Assembly: GCA_002238805.1 (NCBI GenBank)
Contig: MPNB01000025.1
Location: forward strand, 1 to 43,387
Direction: 5' to 3'
From: Rhodothermaceae bacterium bin80
GTDB taxonomy: Bacteria > Bacteroidota > Rhodothermia > Rhodothermales > Bin80
Length of the DNA: 43,387 nt
Each line of letters starts with the position of its first letter. The stretch's first letter is position 1. This document shows positions 26,147 through 36,447 of the stretch, one piece after another. The position numbers and the translations under genes were made by a program. The notes under the pieces were generated by a model. The model was given only the letters and a program-made list of their open reading frames with translations, had not been told where the DNA came from and searched no databases.

Positions 26147-27799
26147 TCAATTACTGACGAGTGCCTCGGCTTCGGGCCAAAGCCTAAGTGCTGCCTGCAA
26201 TGTTTTGTCCTGTGGATGCATGATCGGATAGAACGCCTCTAAGTCAAAGATACGCACAGCCAGTCTTGCTTTTATCCTAGCCTCAAGATACGACCGATCT
26301 ACTTCTATTTCTGATTCACTGAAAGTCCCTTCCTCTTCGCCAATGCGAACGCCCCGCACACGGGCATACTCAAGGAACTTCTGAAACTCAGAATCTTCCA
26401 CAACAAACGAATCGAAAAATCCACGCCGATCACTCCTCCATCTTGCTACAAGTGCTTCGCCTTCACGGTCATACCACATGCGGGCATAAGTATTAGCCAG
26501 ATTTCGACTTAATACCTCGCGAAGAAAAACGGACGCAGAATCAATATCTGTGATGAAGTCCGGCAAAATCCCACCACCCCCAATTACTGTCCGGCCGTTA
26601 GCCGTTTTGTAAAGTAGCGAGTCCGGAACACTGTCTATGATTTCCTGAGCACTCAGCAACGCAGTGTTCGCGTGCAGTTCACGCTTGGACTTCATGTAAT
26701 CCTCCCGGTCACCATTGGCATACGGGGTTTGAATTAGCCGGCCGGATGGTGTGTAATAGCGGGCTATTGTTACGCGCATGGCACTTCCATCAGGAAGCAC
26801 GTGTTGCTGCTGTACAAGACCTTTCCCAAAAGTGAGTCGCCCAACAATAAGTCCACGATCGTGATCCTGTAGTGCACCAGCTACAATTTCGCTCGCTGAT
26901 GCGGACGCTTCATTGACAAGTACAATGACTGGTAGGTCCTCGAGTAAACCTCTGGAGCTACCAACATACGACTGGTTAGCCTCGCGAATACGGCCTTGCT
27001 GGGAGACAATCAATGCATCATCCGGGAGGAATTCATCTGAGATTTGCACTGCCATTTCCATATAGCCCCCCGAGTTTCCACGCAGATCCAGGAGCAGCCG
27101 CTGCATATTTTGGGTCTTGAGCTCATCAACGGCCTGTCGAAATTCCTGATGAGTGGTGCCTGAGAAGCGGTTTATCTTGATAAATCCAGTCACATCGTCC
27201 ATCATGTAGGCCGCATCTACCGCATTTAACGGAATCCGATCCCGAACGATAGTAAATTCAATGGGCCTCGTATATCCTGGGCGAACAACTACAATATCAA
27301 CAGACGTTCCTCTTGGTCCCTTGAGTGTACGCTGAACATCAGCAGTCTCGAATCCAAGTGCACTTTGTTGGTCCACTTCCACGATTCGATCCCCCGAATG
27401 TAATCCCACTTCTTCGCTGGGGCCTCCAGGAATCACACTGAGCACTGTTAGTGTGTCCTGTCCCTCAACACCCTCGATAAACTCGAACGAAATCCCAATA
27501 CCCTCAAAACCACCGCTGAAGTCTTCTTCAACACGACGCATCGTTTCAGCATCTATATAGACCGAATGTGGATCGAGTTCTTCCAGCATACCTTCCAATG
27601 CATGCTCAGCAAGCGCACCCGAATCTACATCTTCCACATAGCGTTCATTGATGATCAGGAATGCATTTTCTAGTTTCTGCAGTGCGGCCCGCGTATCATC
27701 CGACAAAGCAGACTCAAGCTGCATTCCCAGCAGTATACCCGTTACCAACACCATGACACCAACCAGTACCTTTGTATATGTGGTTCTGGACTTCCTCAT
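26147..27799 (-). CDS. S41 C-terminal processing peptidase
   Basis: A 550-residue exported serine protease. A signal or anchor helix (VLVGVMVLVTGILLG) is followed by a cap region, a PDZ domain (about 85-165, FEGIGISFEF and GGPSEEVGLHSGDRIVEVD) and the S41 core. The catalytic Ser301 lies in NEASASASEIV and Lys326 in FGKGLVQQQ. The C-terminal part (about 380-550) extends past the core. The family trims C-termini of periplasmic proteins or degrades damaged ones. A divergent gene starts at 27897 with 97 bp between them. The substrate is unknown. Confidence 0.93.
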   Translation of the reverse strand: MRKSRTTYTKVLVGVMVLVTGILLGMQLESALSDDTRAALQKLENAFLIINERYVEDVDSGALAEHALEGMLEELDPHSVYIDAETMRRVEEDFSGGFEGIGISFEFIEGVEGQDTLTVLSVIPGGPSEEVGLHSGDRIVEVDQQSALGFETADVQRTLKGPRGTSVDIVVVRPGYTRPIEFTIVRDRIPLNAVDAAYMMDDVTGFIKINRFSGTTHQEFRQAVDELKTQNMQRLLLDLRGNSGGYMEMAVQISDEFLPDDALIVSQQGRIREANQSYVGSSRGLLEDLPVIVLVNEASASASEIVAGALQDHDRGLIVGRLTFGKGLVQQQHVLPDGSAMRVTIARYYTPSGRLIQTPYANGDREDYMKSKRELHANTALLSAQEIIDSVPDSLLYKTANGRTVIGGGGILPDFITDIDSASVFLREVLSRNLANTYARMWYDREGEALVARWRSDRRGFFDSFVVEDSEFQKFLEYARVRGVRIGEEEGTFSESEIEVDRSYLEARIKARLAVRIFDLEAFYPIMHPQDKTLQAALRLWPEAEALVSN

Positions 27800-27896
27800 T
27801 TTCTCACCGCGGTTACGTGACTAACAAGAATACGAATCGCGTACAACAACTGCACACAATAATGGATCCAATCTCCAGATTGATAGACATTTGTCG

Positions 27897-29699
27897 ATGA
27901 AGATAGTGAGTTTTGCAATTCTGACACTATTCATCTGCCTTATCGTCGGAATTTCAATATGGCGAACAGCATACAACTGGCAATCTTCTCCCCCGAAGCA
28001 AGTAACTGTGGAGGCCTTGGGTGATTCCGTGAAAATTCTTTGGGGAGAATTCAATTCAGTGGAAATAATGGCAAACTCCGTGCCAGATGCATTAACAGGG
28101 CTTGGTTATGTCCAAGGACGCCTGAATGGCTGGACCATTGCGCTCTGGAGACAGGCCGCCTTAGGCAAACTCACTGACTGGTACGCGCCCAAAGGGAAGC
28201 ACGCAGACCGGCTCGTGCTGCAACTGGGCTTGGCAGAGATTGCCCAAATGGCTGCTAACAATCTTGATACAGAAGAAAAAGACCTGATTGCCGCATTTGG
28301 GGCAGGGATACAGGCTGCATGGAAGGATGCAGACCATATGCACGAATTTTTCTTACAAGACATTACTCCCGAACCATGGGAGCCTTGGCACACGCTTGCT
28401 GTTGAACGCTTACTTGCGTGGCTAAGCACCAGTCCAGACTCTGTGTGCGGGCTAGGGTTATCAGTTTGTAGTGGAGATGCCGAACTACGCTCCATGCTGC
28501 ATCTGCAAGGATTTGAATTTAGCAGTTCGTGGATTTTTTCTACTCCGGGACGCTCTTTACTCTATCAACGCCATGTGCTCGGCAAAGCCGTACCACCGGT
28601 ATTTCAAGAGGCTGTACTGAATGTGCGTGGGCAATCCGAACTAGAGGGGCTTTCACTCATTGGGACCCCCTTCTTCCCCACGGGCAAGTCCCGAAATTAT
28701 GCTTGGTCGGTACTCATTTATTCTCCCAAAACCAGCGGACCTGTTCTTGACAGCCTCGATCAAAGAATGCACTTGACCTTTCCCACTCGGGAGGAAATAG
28801 TGATTCATCGGCGCACAGATAGCACTTTCAGCACCCCCGGAGCACTACATGAACTGAAATGGTCAGGATTCAGTGCTATTTCTGATGCACAAAGCTGGTT
28901 CTCTCTGCCTCATATTTCCCCCGCCACATTTCAACTTTGGCGGGGTGGTGGAATACTGATGTCTCCTGACGGCTCGTGGGATGTCCTTGGCGATCCAAAA
29001 TTTATGTTTCCCATTGATTCAGGTTTGGTCGTAGGTAACGATCCACAAATTCGACATACAGCTCTCTATCTGAATAGTATTAATCCGAAGAGGAGCGATG
29101 TAGATACATGGGTCACCGATACGCAAAGCACTTGGGTGAGGGATACATTGAGCACGATGCTCGCTTCCTTACCAATGGACTCCTTACAGCAAGTTCTCCC
29201 AGGTGCTCCTACTTCGGTTAATTCGGCACTTACCTACCTGATAAACTGGGACTATCGTTTTGATAGCCAGAGCATTGGTGCAACCATTTATCACGAATGG
29301 ACTATGTCTGCGGGCCGAGATTTAGAAGAAGCTCTTTATCGTGCAACAAACCGATTGACCCAACGGTTCGGGGACGATCAAACCCAGTGGCTTTGGGAGC
29401 GCGTCCACGAGAGTAAGCGTATGTTCACAATTCACCGCAAAACGGATAGCAAAACCCTTGAGCCCCTTGATACGCCTTCCATAGGGCATGAAACAACTAT
29501 GGCCTGGGGAGGTGCTCATGCAGCCATTGCACCGGTAACTTGGGAAGCCTGGATATGGAACGGAATAGATAATCATTATTCCATACGCAGGCATCATGTA
29601 GCTATTCATCAACCGCTTGGCCGCTACACGACAAGCAACAGCCGTTTCACGTTTTCATTCCCCACATTATACTCAATCACTACAACCCTTGTACCCTAA
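27897..29699 (+). CDS. Divergent penicillin-acylase-like protein
   Basis: 600 residues anchored by an N-terminal helix (IVSFAILTLFICLIVGISIW). The segment ALTGLGYVQGRLNGWTIALWRQAALGKLTDWY matches the alpha-part signature of penicillin acylases. The region where the Ntn nucleophile Ser should appear (G-S-N-x-W) reads FSSSW (208-212): the serine position is kept but flanking Gly and Asn are replaced, and the usual following His-Asp-Pro is missing. GTPFFPTGKSRNYAWSV fits the post-nucleophile strand. It is shorter than typical acylases (often near 800). Autoprocessing and activity are doubtful, and it may have a new role. The ATG at 27897 is preferred to a TTG at 27891. It is followed one base later by the kinase gene. 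Confidence 0.7.
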   Translation: MKIVSFAILTLFICLIVGISIWRTAYNWQSSPPKQVTVEALGDSVKILWGEFNSVEIMANSVPDALTGLGYVQGRLNGWTIALWRQAALGKLTDWYAPKGKHADRLVLQLGLAEIAQMAANNLDTEEKDLIAAFGAGIQAAWKDADHMHEFFLQDITPEPWEPWHTLAVERLLAWLSTSPDSVCGLGLSVCSGDAELRSMLHLQGFEFSSSWIFSTPGRSLLYQRHVLGKAVPPVFQEAVLNVRGQSELEGLSLIGTPFFPTGKSRNYAWSVLIYSPKTSGPVLDSLDQRMHLTFPTREEIVIHRRTDSTFSTPGALHELKWSGFSAISDAQSWFSLPHISPATFQLWRGGGILMSPDGSWDVLGDPKFMFPIDSGLVVGNDPQIRHTALYLNSINPKRSDVDTWVTDTQSTWVRDTLSTMLASLPMDSLQQVLPGAPTSVNSALTYLINWDYRFDSQSIGATIYHEWTMSAGRDLEEALYRATNRLTQRFGDDQTQWLWERVHESKRMFTIHRKTDSKTLEPLDTPSIGHETTMAWGGAHAAIAPVTWEAWIWNGIDNHYSIRRHHVAIHQPLGRYTTSNSRFTFSFPTLYSITTTLVP

Positions 29700-29700
29700 G

Positions 29701-30636
29701 ATGCCTGCTAATAGTTGTGTCTTCGGGCTTGATGCCGGTGCCACGCAAACCCGGTTATGTGCTCACTCATTAGCCGAAAAACCCGATCTCAAGCTCTTCG
29801 GAAGCGCTGCTAACGTATTTCGTCAGGGTGAATCGCAGGCGGCTGAAATCCTGTCATGCTTGATCAACGAGGCCCTTGAAAAGCTGCCAAAAGCAGACCT
29901 ACTTGCCATTCATGCTGGAGTAGCAGGTGCCAGTGCGCCCTCCACGCAAAAAGCACTCGCTGATCGCATCCGCTCGTTGGTTGCTGGCAACGATTCCCTC
30001 CAGATAAGCATATCACATGACGGCGTAACTGCAATTGAGGGCGCTCTTGGCGGTGAGGGCGGTCTCCTTTTTATTGCTGGCACGGGAAGTGGAGTAATGG
30101 CCAGAACCGAAAAAAATCACCCACAGATTGATCATGTAGGGGGCTGGGGATACCTAATCGGAGACGAGGGTAGCGGGTATTCGATAGGAAGGCGAGGTAT
30201 GGCTGCCGTCGGGCATGCGTTCGATGGCGGGCCTGCAACGACGCTAACGGATCTGACCAGAGATCGCCTGAATATCCATGATCGTTATTCTCTGCTAAAT
30301 AATATATCCAGTCCTGACTGGAAGTTTCAGCATGTAGCACCACTTGTGCTGGAGGCCGCCAACGACGCTGATGCTGTCGCGCTCTCTATAGTACACAACG
30401 AAACCGCTCTACTGGCACGCCAATCGGAATGGCTGTTGAAAAAGCATCCGGATCTGAGTCCCAGATTCACTATCACTGGCGGACTCAGTAATCACGAATT
30501 TTACGTTGCCAGTATGTGCAAAGCCATGAAGCGTGTCTGGCCTGCCGCCAATTATACGCCTCCAACAGGCACTCCCCTGGAAGGAGCAGTACGAATCGCA
30601 ATGCGACTAGTTACCGGTTTTGGCGCTCCTCAATAA
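29701..30636 (+). CDS. BadF/BcrA-type ATPase, N-acetylglucosamine-kinase-like
   Basis: 311 residues of the ASKHA fold: phosphate-1 [16 protein letters not shown], acceptor-site [34 protein letters not shown] (adenosine loop), [19 protein letters not shown] and [10 protein letters not shown]. This combination is typical of eukaryote-like N-acetylglucosamine kinases, implying phosphorylation of GlcNAc from cell-wall recycling or chitin; the exact sugar is not certain. The ATG at 29701 is one base after the previous stop (TAAG-ATG), so the two are co-transcribed. The 3' end overlaps the convergent acs gene by 26 bases. Confidence 0.82.
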   Translation: MPANSCVFGLDAGATQTRLCAHSLAEKPDLKLFGSAANVFRQGESQAAEILSCLINEALEKLPKADLLAIHAGVAGASAPSTQKALADRIRSLVAGNDSLQISISHDGVTAIEGALGGEGGLLFIAGTGSGVMARTEKNHPQIDHVGGWGYLIGDEGSGYSIGRRGMAAVGHAFDGGPATTLTDLTRDRLNIHDRYSLLNNISSPDWKFQHVAPLVLEAANDADAVALSIVHNETALLARQSEWLLKKHPDLSPRFTITGGLSNHEFYVASMCKAMKRVWPAANYTPPTGTPLEGAVRIAMRLVTGFGAPQ

Positions 30637-32560
30637 GCGAATCTACTACGGTAGGGTCTGCGAGCGTGGAAGTATCTCCAAGTTGCCCATAATCGTTCTC
30701 GGCAATCTTACGCAGGATGCGGCGCATAATCTTACCGCTTCGTGTCTTGGGTAAGAATGGGGCAAACTGTACAAAATCCGGCTTTGCAATCGGGCCAATT
30801 TGCTTACGGACGTGGTTGGATAATTCCTTTCGCAATGCATCCGAAGGGGTTTCGTCGGCATTAAGTGTGACATAGGCGTAGATCCCCTGCCCTTTTATCG
30901 TATGAGGGAAGCCAACCACAGCGGCCTCTGCTACACTCGGGTATGCAACCAGTGCACTCTCTATTTCTGCGGTTCCCATACGATGTCCGCTAACATTCAG
31001 AACATCATCCACGCGCCCGGTGATCCAATAGTAGCCATCCGAGTCACGGCGACATCCGTCTCCTGTAAAATACTTGCCCTCAAACGTAGCGAAATAGGTA
31101 TTCACAAAGCGCTCATGGTCCCTGAATACAGTCCGGGCCTGGCTCGGCCAAGAATCGGATATGGCCAGAACGCCCTGAGATTCGCCATCAAGTACATTTC
31201 CGTTTTCGTCAAGAATCTCCGGTCTTATACCAAAGAAAGGCACCGTAGCGGAACCCGGTTTTGTAGATATGGCACCAGGTACCGGAGTGATCAATATCCC
31301 TCCTGTTTCTGTCTGCCACCAAGTATCGACGATCGGGCAGCGTCCATCACCAACAACTTCGTGGTACCAACGCCAAGCCTCAGGGTTAATGGGTTCTCCT
31401 ACAGATCCCAACAGCCGCAATGATGATCGGCTTGTTTGTTCTACAAACGCATTGCCCTTGCTCATGAGCGCCCGTATGGCAGTGGGGGCCGTATAGAACT
31501 GATTCACTTGATGTTTATCAACAACCTCCCAAAAGCGGGACGCATCTGGATAGGTGGGGGTACCTTCGAAAAATACCTGTGTCGCCCCGTTGAGGAGGGG
31601 GCCGTAGACGATGTATGAATGCCCTGTAATCCACCCTACATCTGCTGTACACCAAAAAATATCTCCTGCGTGGTAATCGAAGACGATCTCATGTGTCATA
31701 GATGTATACACCAGATATCCACCAGTTGTGTGCAGTACACCTTTGGGTTTACCTGTCGAGCCCGAGGTATACAGTATGAATAACGGATCTTCGGCATTCA
31801 TTGACTGGGCAGGACATTCTGCACTGGCTGCGGGGACATGTTCATGGTACCATTGGTCCCGCCCGGCAATCCACGAAATATCTGTACCCGTCCTCTGAAC
31901 TACCAGCACTGTTTCTACCGCGGGACAGCGCTCTAGTGCCTGATCTACATTTTGCTTCAAGGGGACTCTTTTACCGCCTCGCATGCCTTCATCCGCAGTG
32001 ATCACAAATGTTGAATCACAATCCAGAATCCGATCCGCCAAAGCCTCTGGGGAAAATCCTGCAAATACTACGGAATGCACTGCTCCAATCCGACTACATG
32101 CCAACATTGCAGCGGCAGCTTCCGGGATCATGGGCATGTAAATCGTTACACGATCTCCGCGCTTCACTCCCATAGCAGTGAATACATTGCCGAGCCGACA
32201 CACTTCTGAGTGAAGCTCACGATATGATATGTGACGCGCCTCTTCCTGGGGATCGTCAGGCTCCCAGATTAATGCAATCTGGTCACCTCTATCGGCAAGA
32301 TGCCGATCCAGACAGTTATAGGATGCATTCACCTCTCCATCCTCAAACCAGCGAATGTTAACGTTCGAAGACGCAAAAGACGCATTACGTACACGAGTAA
32401 ACGGCTTGAACCAATGGATTCGATTGCGTGCTTCGGCAGCCCAGAATGCATCTGGGTCTGTAATAGATTCATGGTATCTAGCCCGATAAGCCTCCTCAGA
32501 TGCTATGTGCGCGTTTGCGCTGAAATTGGATGCGGGGGAATAAAGAATATTCTTGTTCAC
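30611..32560 (-). CDS. acs: Acetyl-coenzyme A synthetase (AMP-forming)
   Basis: Activates acetate to acetyl-CoA through acetyl-AMP. The 649-residue product is the normal length. It shows the P-loop-like [20 protein letters not shown], adenine region [33 protein letters not shown] and the acetylatable lysine motif [13 protein letters not shown] near the end. [15 protein letters not shown] and [19 protein letters not shown] are family-specific. The ATG at 32560 is supported by family alignment. Convergent overlap with the kinase gene is 26 bp. Confidence 0.96.
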   Translation of the reverse strand: MNKNILYSPASNFSANAHIASEEAYRARYHESITDPDAFWAAEARNRIHWFKPFTRVRNASFASSNVNIRWFEDGEVNASYNCLDRHLADRGDQIALIWEPDDPQEEARHISYRELHSEVCRLGNVFTAMGVKRGDRVTIYMPMIPEAAAAMLACSRIGAVHSVVFAGFSPEALADRILDCDSTFVITADEGMRGGKRVPLKQNVDQALERCPAVETVLVVQRTGTDISWIAGRDQWYHEHVPAASAECPAQSMNAEDPLFILYTSGSTGKPKGVLHTTGGYLVYTSMTHEIVFDYHAGDIFWCTADVGWITGHSYIVYGPLLNGATQVFFEGTPTYPDASRFWEVVDKHQVNQFYTAPTAIRALMSKGNAFVEQTSRSSLRLLGSVGEPINPEAWRWYHEVVGDGRCPIVDTWWQTETGGILITPVPGAISTKPGSATVPFFGIRPEILDENGNVLDGESQGVLAISDSWPSQARTVFRDHERFVNTYFATFEGKYFTGDGCRRDSDGYYWITGRVDDVLNVSGHRMGTAEIESALVAYPSVAEAAVVGFPHTIKGQGIYAYVTLNADETPSDALRKELSNHVRKQIGPIAKPDFVQFAPFLPKTRSGKIMRRILRKIAENDYGQLGDTSTLADPTVVDSLIEERQNR

Positions 32561-32930
32561 GTGTCTGTTGATGGGATTGGCGTCAGATATTGGGAAAAAC
32601 GATGTACCAAGAAAAACGTTGTTACGCTATGTACCGAACGGGTATCCCCTAATTTAAGCTGTATCCGACTATTGACAGAAGCTCAGCCAAAATGACACTT
32701 GCTCCGTGTTAGTTTCGGGAATCATACACACGAGTACCCATCTTATGCAGTTACTCGCGGGGAAAGTTTCAAAGTGCCAAAGGCCAACGGAGACAATAGA
32801 CCAGATGACAGTCTGACGTATCGCTTACCACAACATCCGATGGGTCTTGATGCCATGACCGTCGCTCGGTTTACTGAATTTTCAACCGTTTGTTTATGGC
32901 AAACGGCCAGTACACATCGCAAGAACCTTA
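32561..32930. other. Gap between acs and pcrA
   Basis: No gene is recognised. A frame at 32699-32965 overlaps the helicase end and looks like chance. A 6-base inverted repeat (CGAGTA/TACTCG, near 32733-32756) is too small to interpret. This gap should contain the acs promoter (leftward) and the end of the helicase transcript. Confidence 0.35.
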
Positions 32931-35198
32931 TTAGATTACCTTCATGGGAGCAAAGCTTACCATGAGACGCTTCCTCCCGTGTGTGCTGAACTCAATTGTA
33001 GCTGTAGTAGTGCTACCACTACCTTCCAGGTGCACGACTCGCCCTATCCCATAGCTTTTGTGGCTGACCAATATCCCTACACTTAGATCAGATGGATCAC
33101 ACGACGAAACGCGTCCAGTTGCAGGTGACTTAGGAGCTTGTGCCCGGGGGCGATTGCCTGTGAAACTGGTGCCCACAGATCCACCTGATCGATGACCTCG
33201 GGACCTACGAAAAGAGTTTCGTTTCTTTGAACTTGTCGACGAACGCCGTTTGTTAAGTACCCGCGGTTTTATTTCTTGGATAAATCTGCTTATGTCCGGG
33301 AAGTCTACTCGTCCTCCATATCTGGAACGCATTTTAGCCCGCCCCAGATAAAGGCGTGATTTTGCTCTAGTCGCGCCGACATAAAATAGCCGACGCTCCT
33401 CCTCAAGGGCTTCCTTACTAATTTTCTCTCCACGAATTAGCGGCAACAGTCCGTCTTCCATACCACCAATGAAAACAACTTCAAACTCCAAACCTTTGGA
33501 TGCATGAAGTGTCATGAGGACAACACGGTCCGAATCAGAATTGTCCTGATCGGCATCCGTCATGAGTGCGACTGCCTGTAAATAATTACTTAAAGTATGC
33601 TCCTCATCCCCATAATCATGATCCTGGATTGCACGCAATAACTCGTGAATGTTCTCAAGCCTCATCTGGCCGGTCGGGGTATCATCCTCCTGCAAATCAT
33701 CCATAAGCCTCGACTCCCGAAAGAGCGCTGCGGCTACCTCGACAGGTGCTTCTCCCGCTGCAGCTTCTGCAGCATGATGGTTGATCAGCCTAGTAAAAGC
33801 CTGAATCTGGTTCTTGGCTCGTCCCTGAACATTAACATAGGGAATTAGGTCTTCCTGGATAATTTCCCGTAGTCCACGTTCAGTGCTGCGCATGTACTCG
33901 AAAATCCTCTGTTGCGATTTTATGCCAATTCCTCTACGTGGGTAATTGATCACGCGCTGAAAACTTGATACGTCACCAGGGTTCACCAAGAGGCGCAAAT
34001 ATGCAAGGGCATCCTTTATTTCCTTGCGCTGATAAAACGAAATTCCACCAATGATCTGATATGGCACTCCCACTCGACGTAAGGCCTCTTCAAAAGGGCG
34101 ACTCTGAACGTTTGTCCGATAAAGGATTGCAAAATCACGATAGTTGAGCGCACTCCTGATGCGTTCGTCTCTAATTATTTCAACAGCACGTTTGGCCTCA
34201 TCCCGACCACTGCCGGCATCAATCAATGCTACGGGAGATCCTGTCTCATTATCCGTCCAAAGCGTTTTCTGTATCTGATCGTAATTGTGGGTGATAATTG
34301 CGTCTGCCAAACTGAGAATGGTCTTTGTCGAACGGTAATTCTGCTCAAGACGAATCACTTTAGCCTCTTGGAAATCCCTTTCAAAAGAGAGGATATTTCG
34401 GATGTCCGCACCTCTGAATGAGTAAATACTCTGCGCATCATCACCAACTACGCACAAATTGCGATGCTTTCCGGCCAAAGCATTAGCCAGCGCATACTGT
34501 ACCCTATTTGTGTCCTGGTATTCGTCAATAAGCACATGAGTCCACTTGTTCTGATATTTCTCCAGTATGTCAGGATGCTTGTCGAAGATGTCCAGCGGTT
34601 TTAGCAGCAGATCGTCAAAATCAAAGGCATTGGCTGCCAGTAACGCGTTGTTATAGAGATCAAATAGCTCCACGGCAGCTCTGTACTGCCTGGATTTCGT
34701 GTTCTGCCTTATTTCTTCAATCGGTCTGCGGGCATTCTTTGCCTCTGAGATATACGAATGAACTGTGCGCGGCTTCACCATTTTCCGGTCAAACCCGGAT
34801 TCATCGATAAGCTGCTTAAGAATACGCTCCGAATCGTCCGTGTCGTATATCGTGAAATCGCGTGTAAATCCTATGCTTTCTGCCTCGACCCGCAGTAGCC
34901 GGGCCATTTGTGCATGGAACGTACCCATCCACATTCCCTGTGCCATGCCTGGTGGCAGGAGTTTCTTAACCCGCTCAAGCATTTCTCTCGCCGCCTTGTT
35001 CGTAAATGTGAGCGCAAGGATCTGGTATGGGCGTGCGGTCTGTGTGGCCAGTATCCATGCAATCCTGCAAGTCAGTACCCGTGTTTTGCCTGATCCCGGC
35101 CCGGCCACAACCAGCACAGGACCATCAACCGTCTCGACCGCCTCCTTTTGCCGATCATTTAATCCTTCAAGGATTGGGGTGGTATCAAATTCAGGCAT
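32931..35198 (-). CDS. pcrA: UvrD/PcrA-type superfamily 1 DNA helicase
   Basis: An ATP-driven 3'-5' DNA helicase used in repair and replication-conflict resolution. The 755 residues show Q-motif GLNDRQKEAVE, Walker A VVAGPGSGKTRVL, motif Ia LALTFTNKAAREM, motif II IDEYQDTNRVQY, motif III VGDDAQSIYSFRGAD, motif IV EQNYRS, motif V VVLMTLHASKGLEFE and motif VI EERRLFYVGATRAK. The last 60 residues (VSHKSYGIGRVVHL to FAPMKVI) match the C-terminal Tudor-like PcrA domain that binds RNA polymerase. A basic Ser/Arg linker (RRSSTSSKKRNSFRRSRGHR) precedes it. The symbol is by family resemblance and could be uvrD. Confidence 0.94.
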   Translation of the reverse strand: MPEFDTTPILEGLNDRQKEAVETVDGPVLVVAGPGSGKTRVLTCRIAWILATQTARPYQILALTFTNKAAREMLERVKKLLPPGMAQGMWMGTFHAQMARLLRVEAESIGFTRDFTIYDTDDSERILKQLIDESGFDRKMVKPRTVHSYISEAKNARRPIEEIRQNTKSRQYRAAVELFDLYNNALLAANAFDFDDLLLKPLDIFDKHPDILEKYQNKWTHVLIDEYQDTNRVQYALANALAGKHRNLCVVGDDAQSIYSFRGADIRNILSFERDFQEAKVIRLEQNYRSTKTILSLADAIITHNYDQIQKTLWTDNETGSPVALIDAGSGRDEAKRAVEIIRDERIRSALNYRDFAILYRTNVQSRPFEEALRRVGVPYQIIGGISFYQRKEIKDALAYLRLLVNPGDVSSFQRVINYPRRGIGIKSQQRIFEYMRSTERGLREIIQEDLIPYVNVQGRAKNQIQAFTRLINHHAAEAAAGEAPVEVAAALFRESRLMDDLQEDDTPTGQMRLENIHELLRAIQDHDYGDEEHTLSNYLQAVALMTDADQDNSDSDRVVLMTLHASKGLEFEVVFIGGMEDGLLPLIRGEKISKEALEEERRLFYVGATRAKSRLYLGRAKMRSRYGGRVDFPDISRFIQEIKPRVLNKRRSSTSSKKRNSFRRSRGHRSGGSVGTSFTGNRPRAQAPKSPATGRVSSCDPSDLSVGILVSHKSYGIGRVVHLEGSGSTTTATIEFSTHGRKRLMVSFAPMKVI

Positions 35199-35363
35199 TA
35201 CAACAGAACCATTCTAGACCAGCCCAAGATAATGGTAAATTGTGGCGCTTATGCATTTAATTGTAGCATGCAAAAATCAGGATATTGGAACAAGGTCACA
35301 GCAGCAGTGCAATAGATCTCATAGCCGTACCTGCCATCGGAATCCGGGAGTAGGTGAGAATAA

Positions 35364-36005
35364 TCAGCCCTCGCCAACCGCCTCGCCGGTATAGAACGCG
35401 GTCGTGCGCCTAGCGGCTGCACGGGCAGCTTCCGCGTCCGTGCCGCTGCCGACAGACGCCTCCCCCCACGCCTCGCTGCTGCCCGCTATGAACGCCTTGC
35501 CGTGGGATGTGATGTGGAATGTAGCCTCGTCCGGCTTGGGCTCCTCGGGCTGGTCAATATGGAGCGCAAGCCCCAGGAGACCCATCTCCCAGCCTACACC
35601 CGTGGCACCTGCGCCGTACTCGTTCCACTGCTCAGAAAGATGGGCAGTGTGCACTAGGGTGAGACGAGCGCGACCGGCCTCGTCGTCCGATACCCGTGCC
35701 TCCACCCAACTGACATGGGGACCGAACTCCCATGTGACTGCCAGATATGACAACCGCTCGCAAGCGGTGATCGTACCCCCTGCATTGCCCTCAAACTGAA
35801 ACCGACCACCGAGTTCCAGTTCTCCGCTGATCGGAAGGAACCAGCGCGGAATGCGATCGCCGTTCGTCAAGGCATCCCACAGGTCGTTGACCGTCGTGAT
35901 GTAGCTGCGGGAGAGTATGACTGCGCCAGCCGCCTGACCGTCGCGATCAAGATACACGACGGAGCGCTCTACGGCGTCAAGGTGTGATGCGAAATCAAAG
36001 TGCAT
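35364..36005 (-). CDS. AHSA1/SRPBCC-domain protein, probably acquired by transfer
   Basis: 213 residues with a START-like lipid- or ligand-binding fold: ILSRSYITTVNDLWDALT, RIPRWFLPISGELELGGRF, LSYLAVTWEFG and VSWVEARVSDDEAGRARLTLVHTA are usual AHSA1 signatures. The C-terminal 70 residues are alanine-rich and add GKAFIAGSSEAWGEASVG. The gene is far more GC-rich than its neighbours (the first 60 coding bases past 35400 are about three quarters G+C). That suggests horizontal transfer, possibly from a high-GC actinobacterial-type donor; such genes often pair with an ArsR regulator, which is absent here. A 36-bp palindrome lies 23 bp upstream. Ligand and function unknown. Confidence 0.82.
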   Translation of the reverse strand: MHFDFASHLDAVERSVVYLDRDGQAAGAVILSRSYITTVNDLWDALTNGDRIPRWFLPISGELELGGRFQFEGNAGGTITACERLSYLAVTWEFGPHVSWVEARVSDDEAGRARLTLVHTAHLSEQWNEYGAGATGVGWEMGLLGLALHIDQPEEPKPDEATFHITSHGKAFIAGSSEAWGEASVGSGTDAEAARAAARRTTAFYTGEAVGEG

Positions 36006-36027
36006 GGTTCCTCCTGGAGATTCTATC

Positions 36028-36063
36028 GTGTCTGCCGGAAAATACCTATTTTTTGGCAGACAC
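36028..36063. repeat. 36-bp near-perfect palindrome upstream of the AHSA1 gene
   Basis: Two 17-base arms match at 15 of 17 positions around a 2-base centre (CC). The outer nine bases, GTGTCTGCC and GGCAGACAC, are perfect; the two mismatches are GG against AA. It lies 23 bp upstream of the GC-rich gene. It could be a regulator operator, a transcription terminator, or two facing IS ends left after an element was lost. None of these is proven. Confidence 0.8.
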
Positions 36064-36395
36064 GACTCAGCGGTGGAAGAATCTCCTTGGCCGGTTAGAT
36101 TGCCACTACCTTGCGCCCCTGTGTAACCGAATTGATCGTTTACGATCCCTTACACAATGCGCACATCAATCGTAACGGGAATAGGGATGGCTTCAAGCTC
36201 TGTCGATTGCTTTGAACGGATGAATTGGTATCGGTCTATCACGCATATCCGTCGCACCGCGTGGATTTCAAGATCGCGGTGCAGCAGTATTGTAATTGGG
36301 TAATGGAGATTTGCTTGAGGACCGACATCCGATTCCGTATCTGGTGCAAGCTTATGCTTGCGGCCTCATTAGAATAGCGTTTGTCCGATCTTAAC

Positions 36396-36412
36396 TTAAA
36401 GTATAACTTTAA
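36396..36412. promoter_or_regulatory. AT-rich palindrome before nupC, possible operator
   Basis: Perfect 7-base arms TTAAAGT/ACTTTAA around ATA, 36 bp before the nupC start. The dimeric symmetry and AT content fit a repressor or promoter-proximal element. The -10 could be nearby (TATAATAG at 36434-36441). Inference only. Confidence 0.35.
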
Positions 36413-36447
36413 CTTGGGATCTGATTTCGCAATATAATAGACATTTC

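Larger units (their letters stand above)
36006..36447. other. Intergenic region between AHSA1 gene and nupC
   Basis: No real gene seen. A short leftover frame (near 36230-36380) has no known match. It holds the 36-bp palindrome at 36028 and a second palindrome at 36396, both listed. GCAAGC/GCTTGC arms around 36347-36362 form one more weak hairpin. The rightward nupC promoter should be in the AT-rich 36370-36445 part. Confidence 0.45.

Noticed and set aside
32699..32965. 88-codon rightward frame between acs and pcrA
   Set aside because: It overlaps the helicase end, starts from no clear ribosome-binding site and matches nothing.
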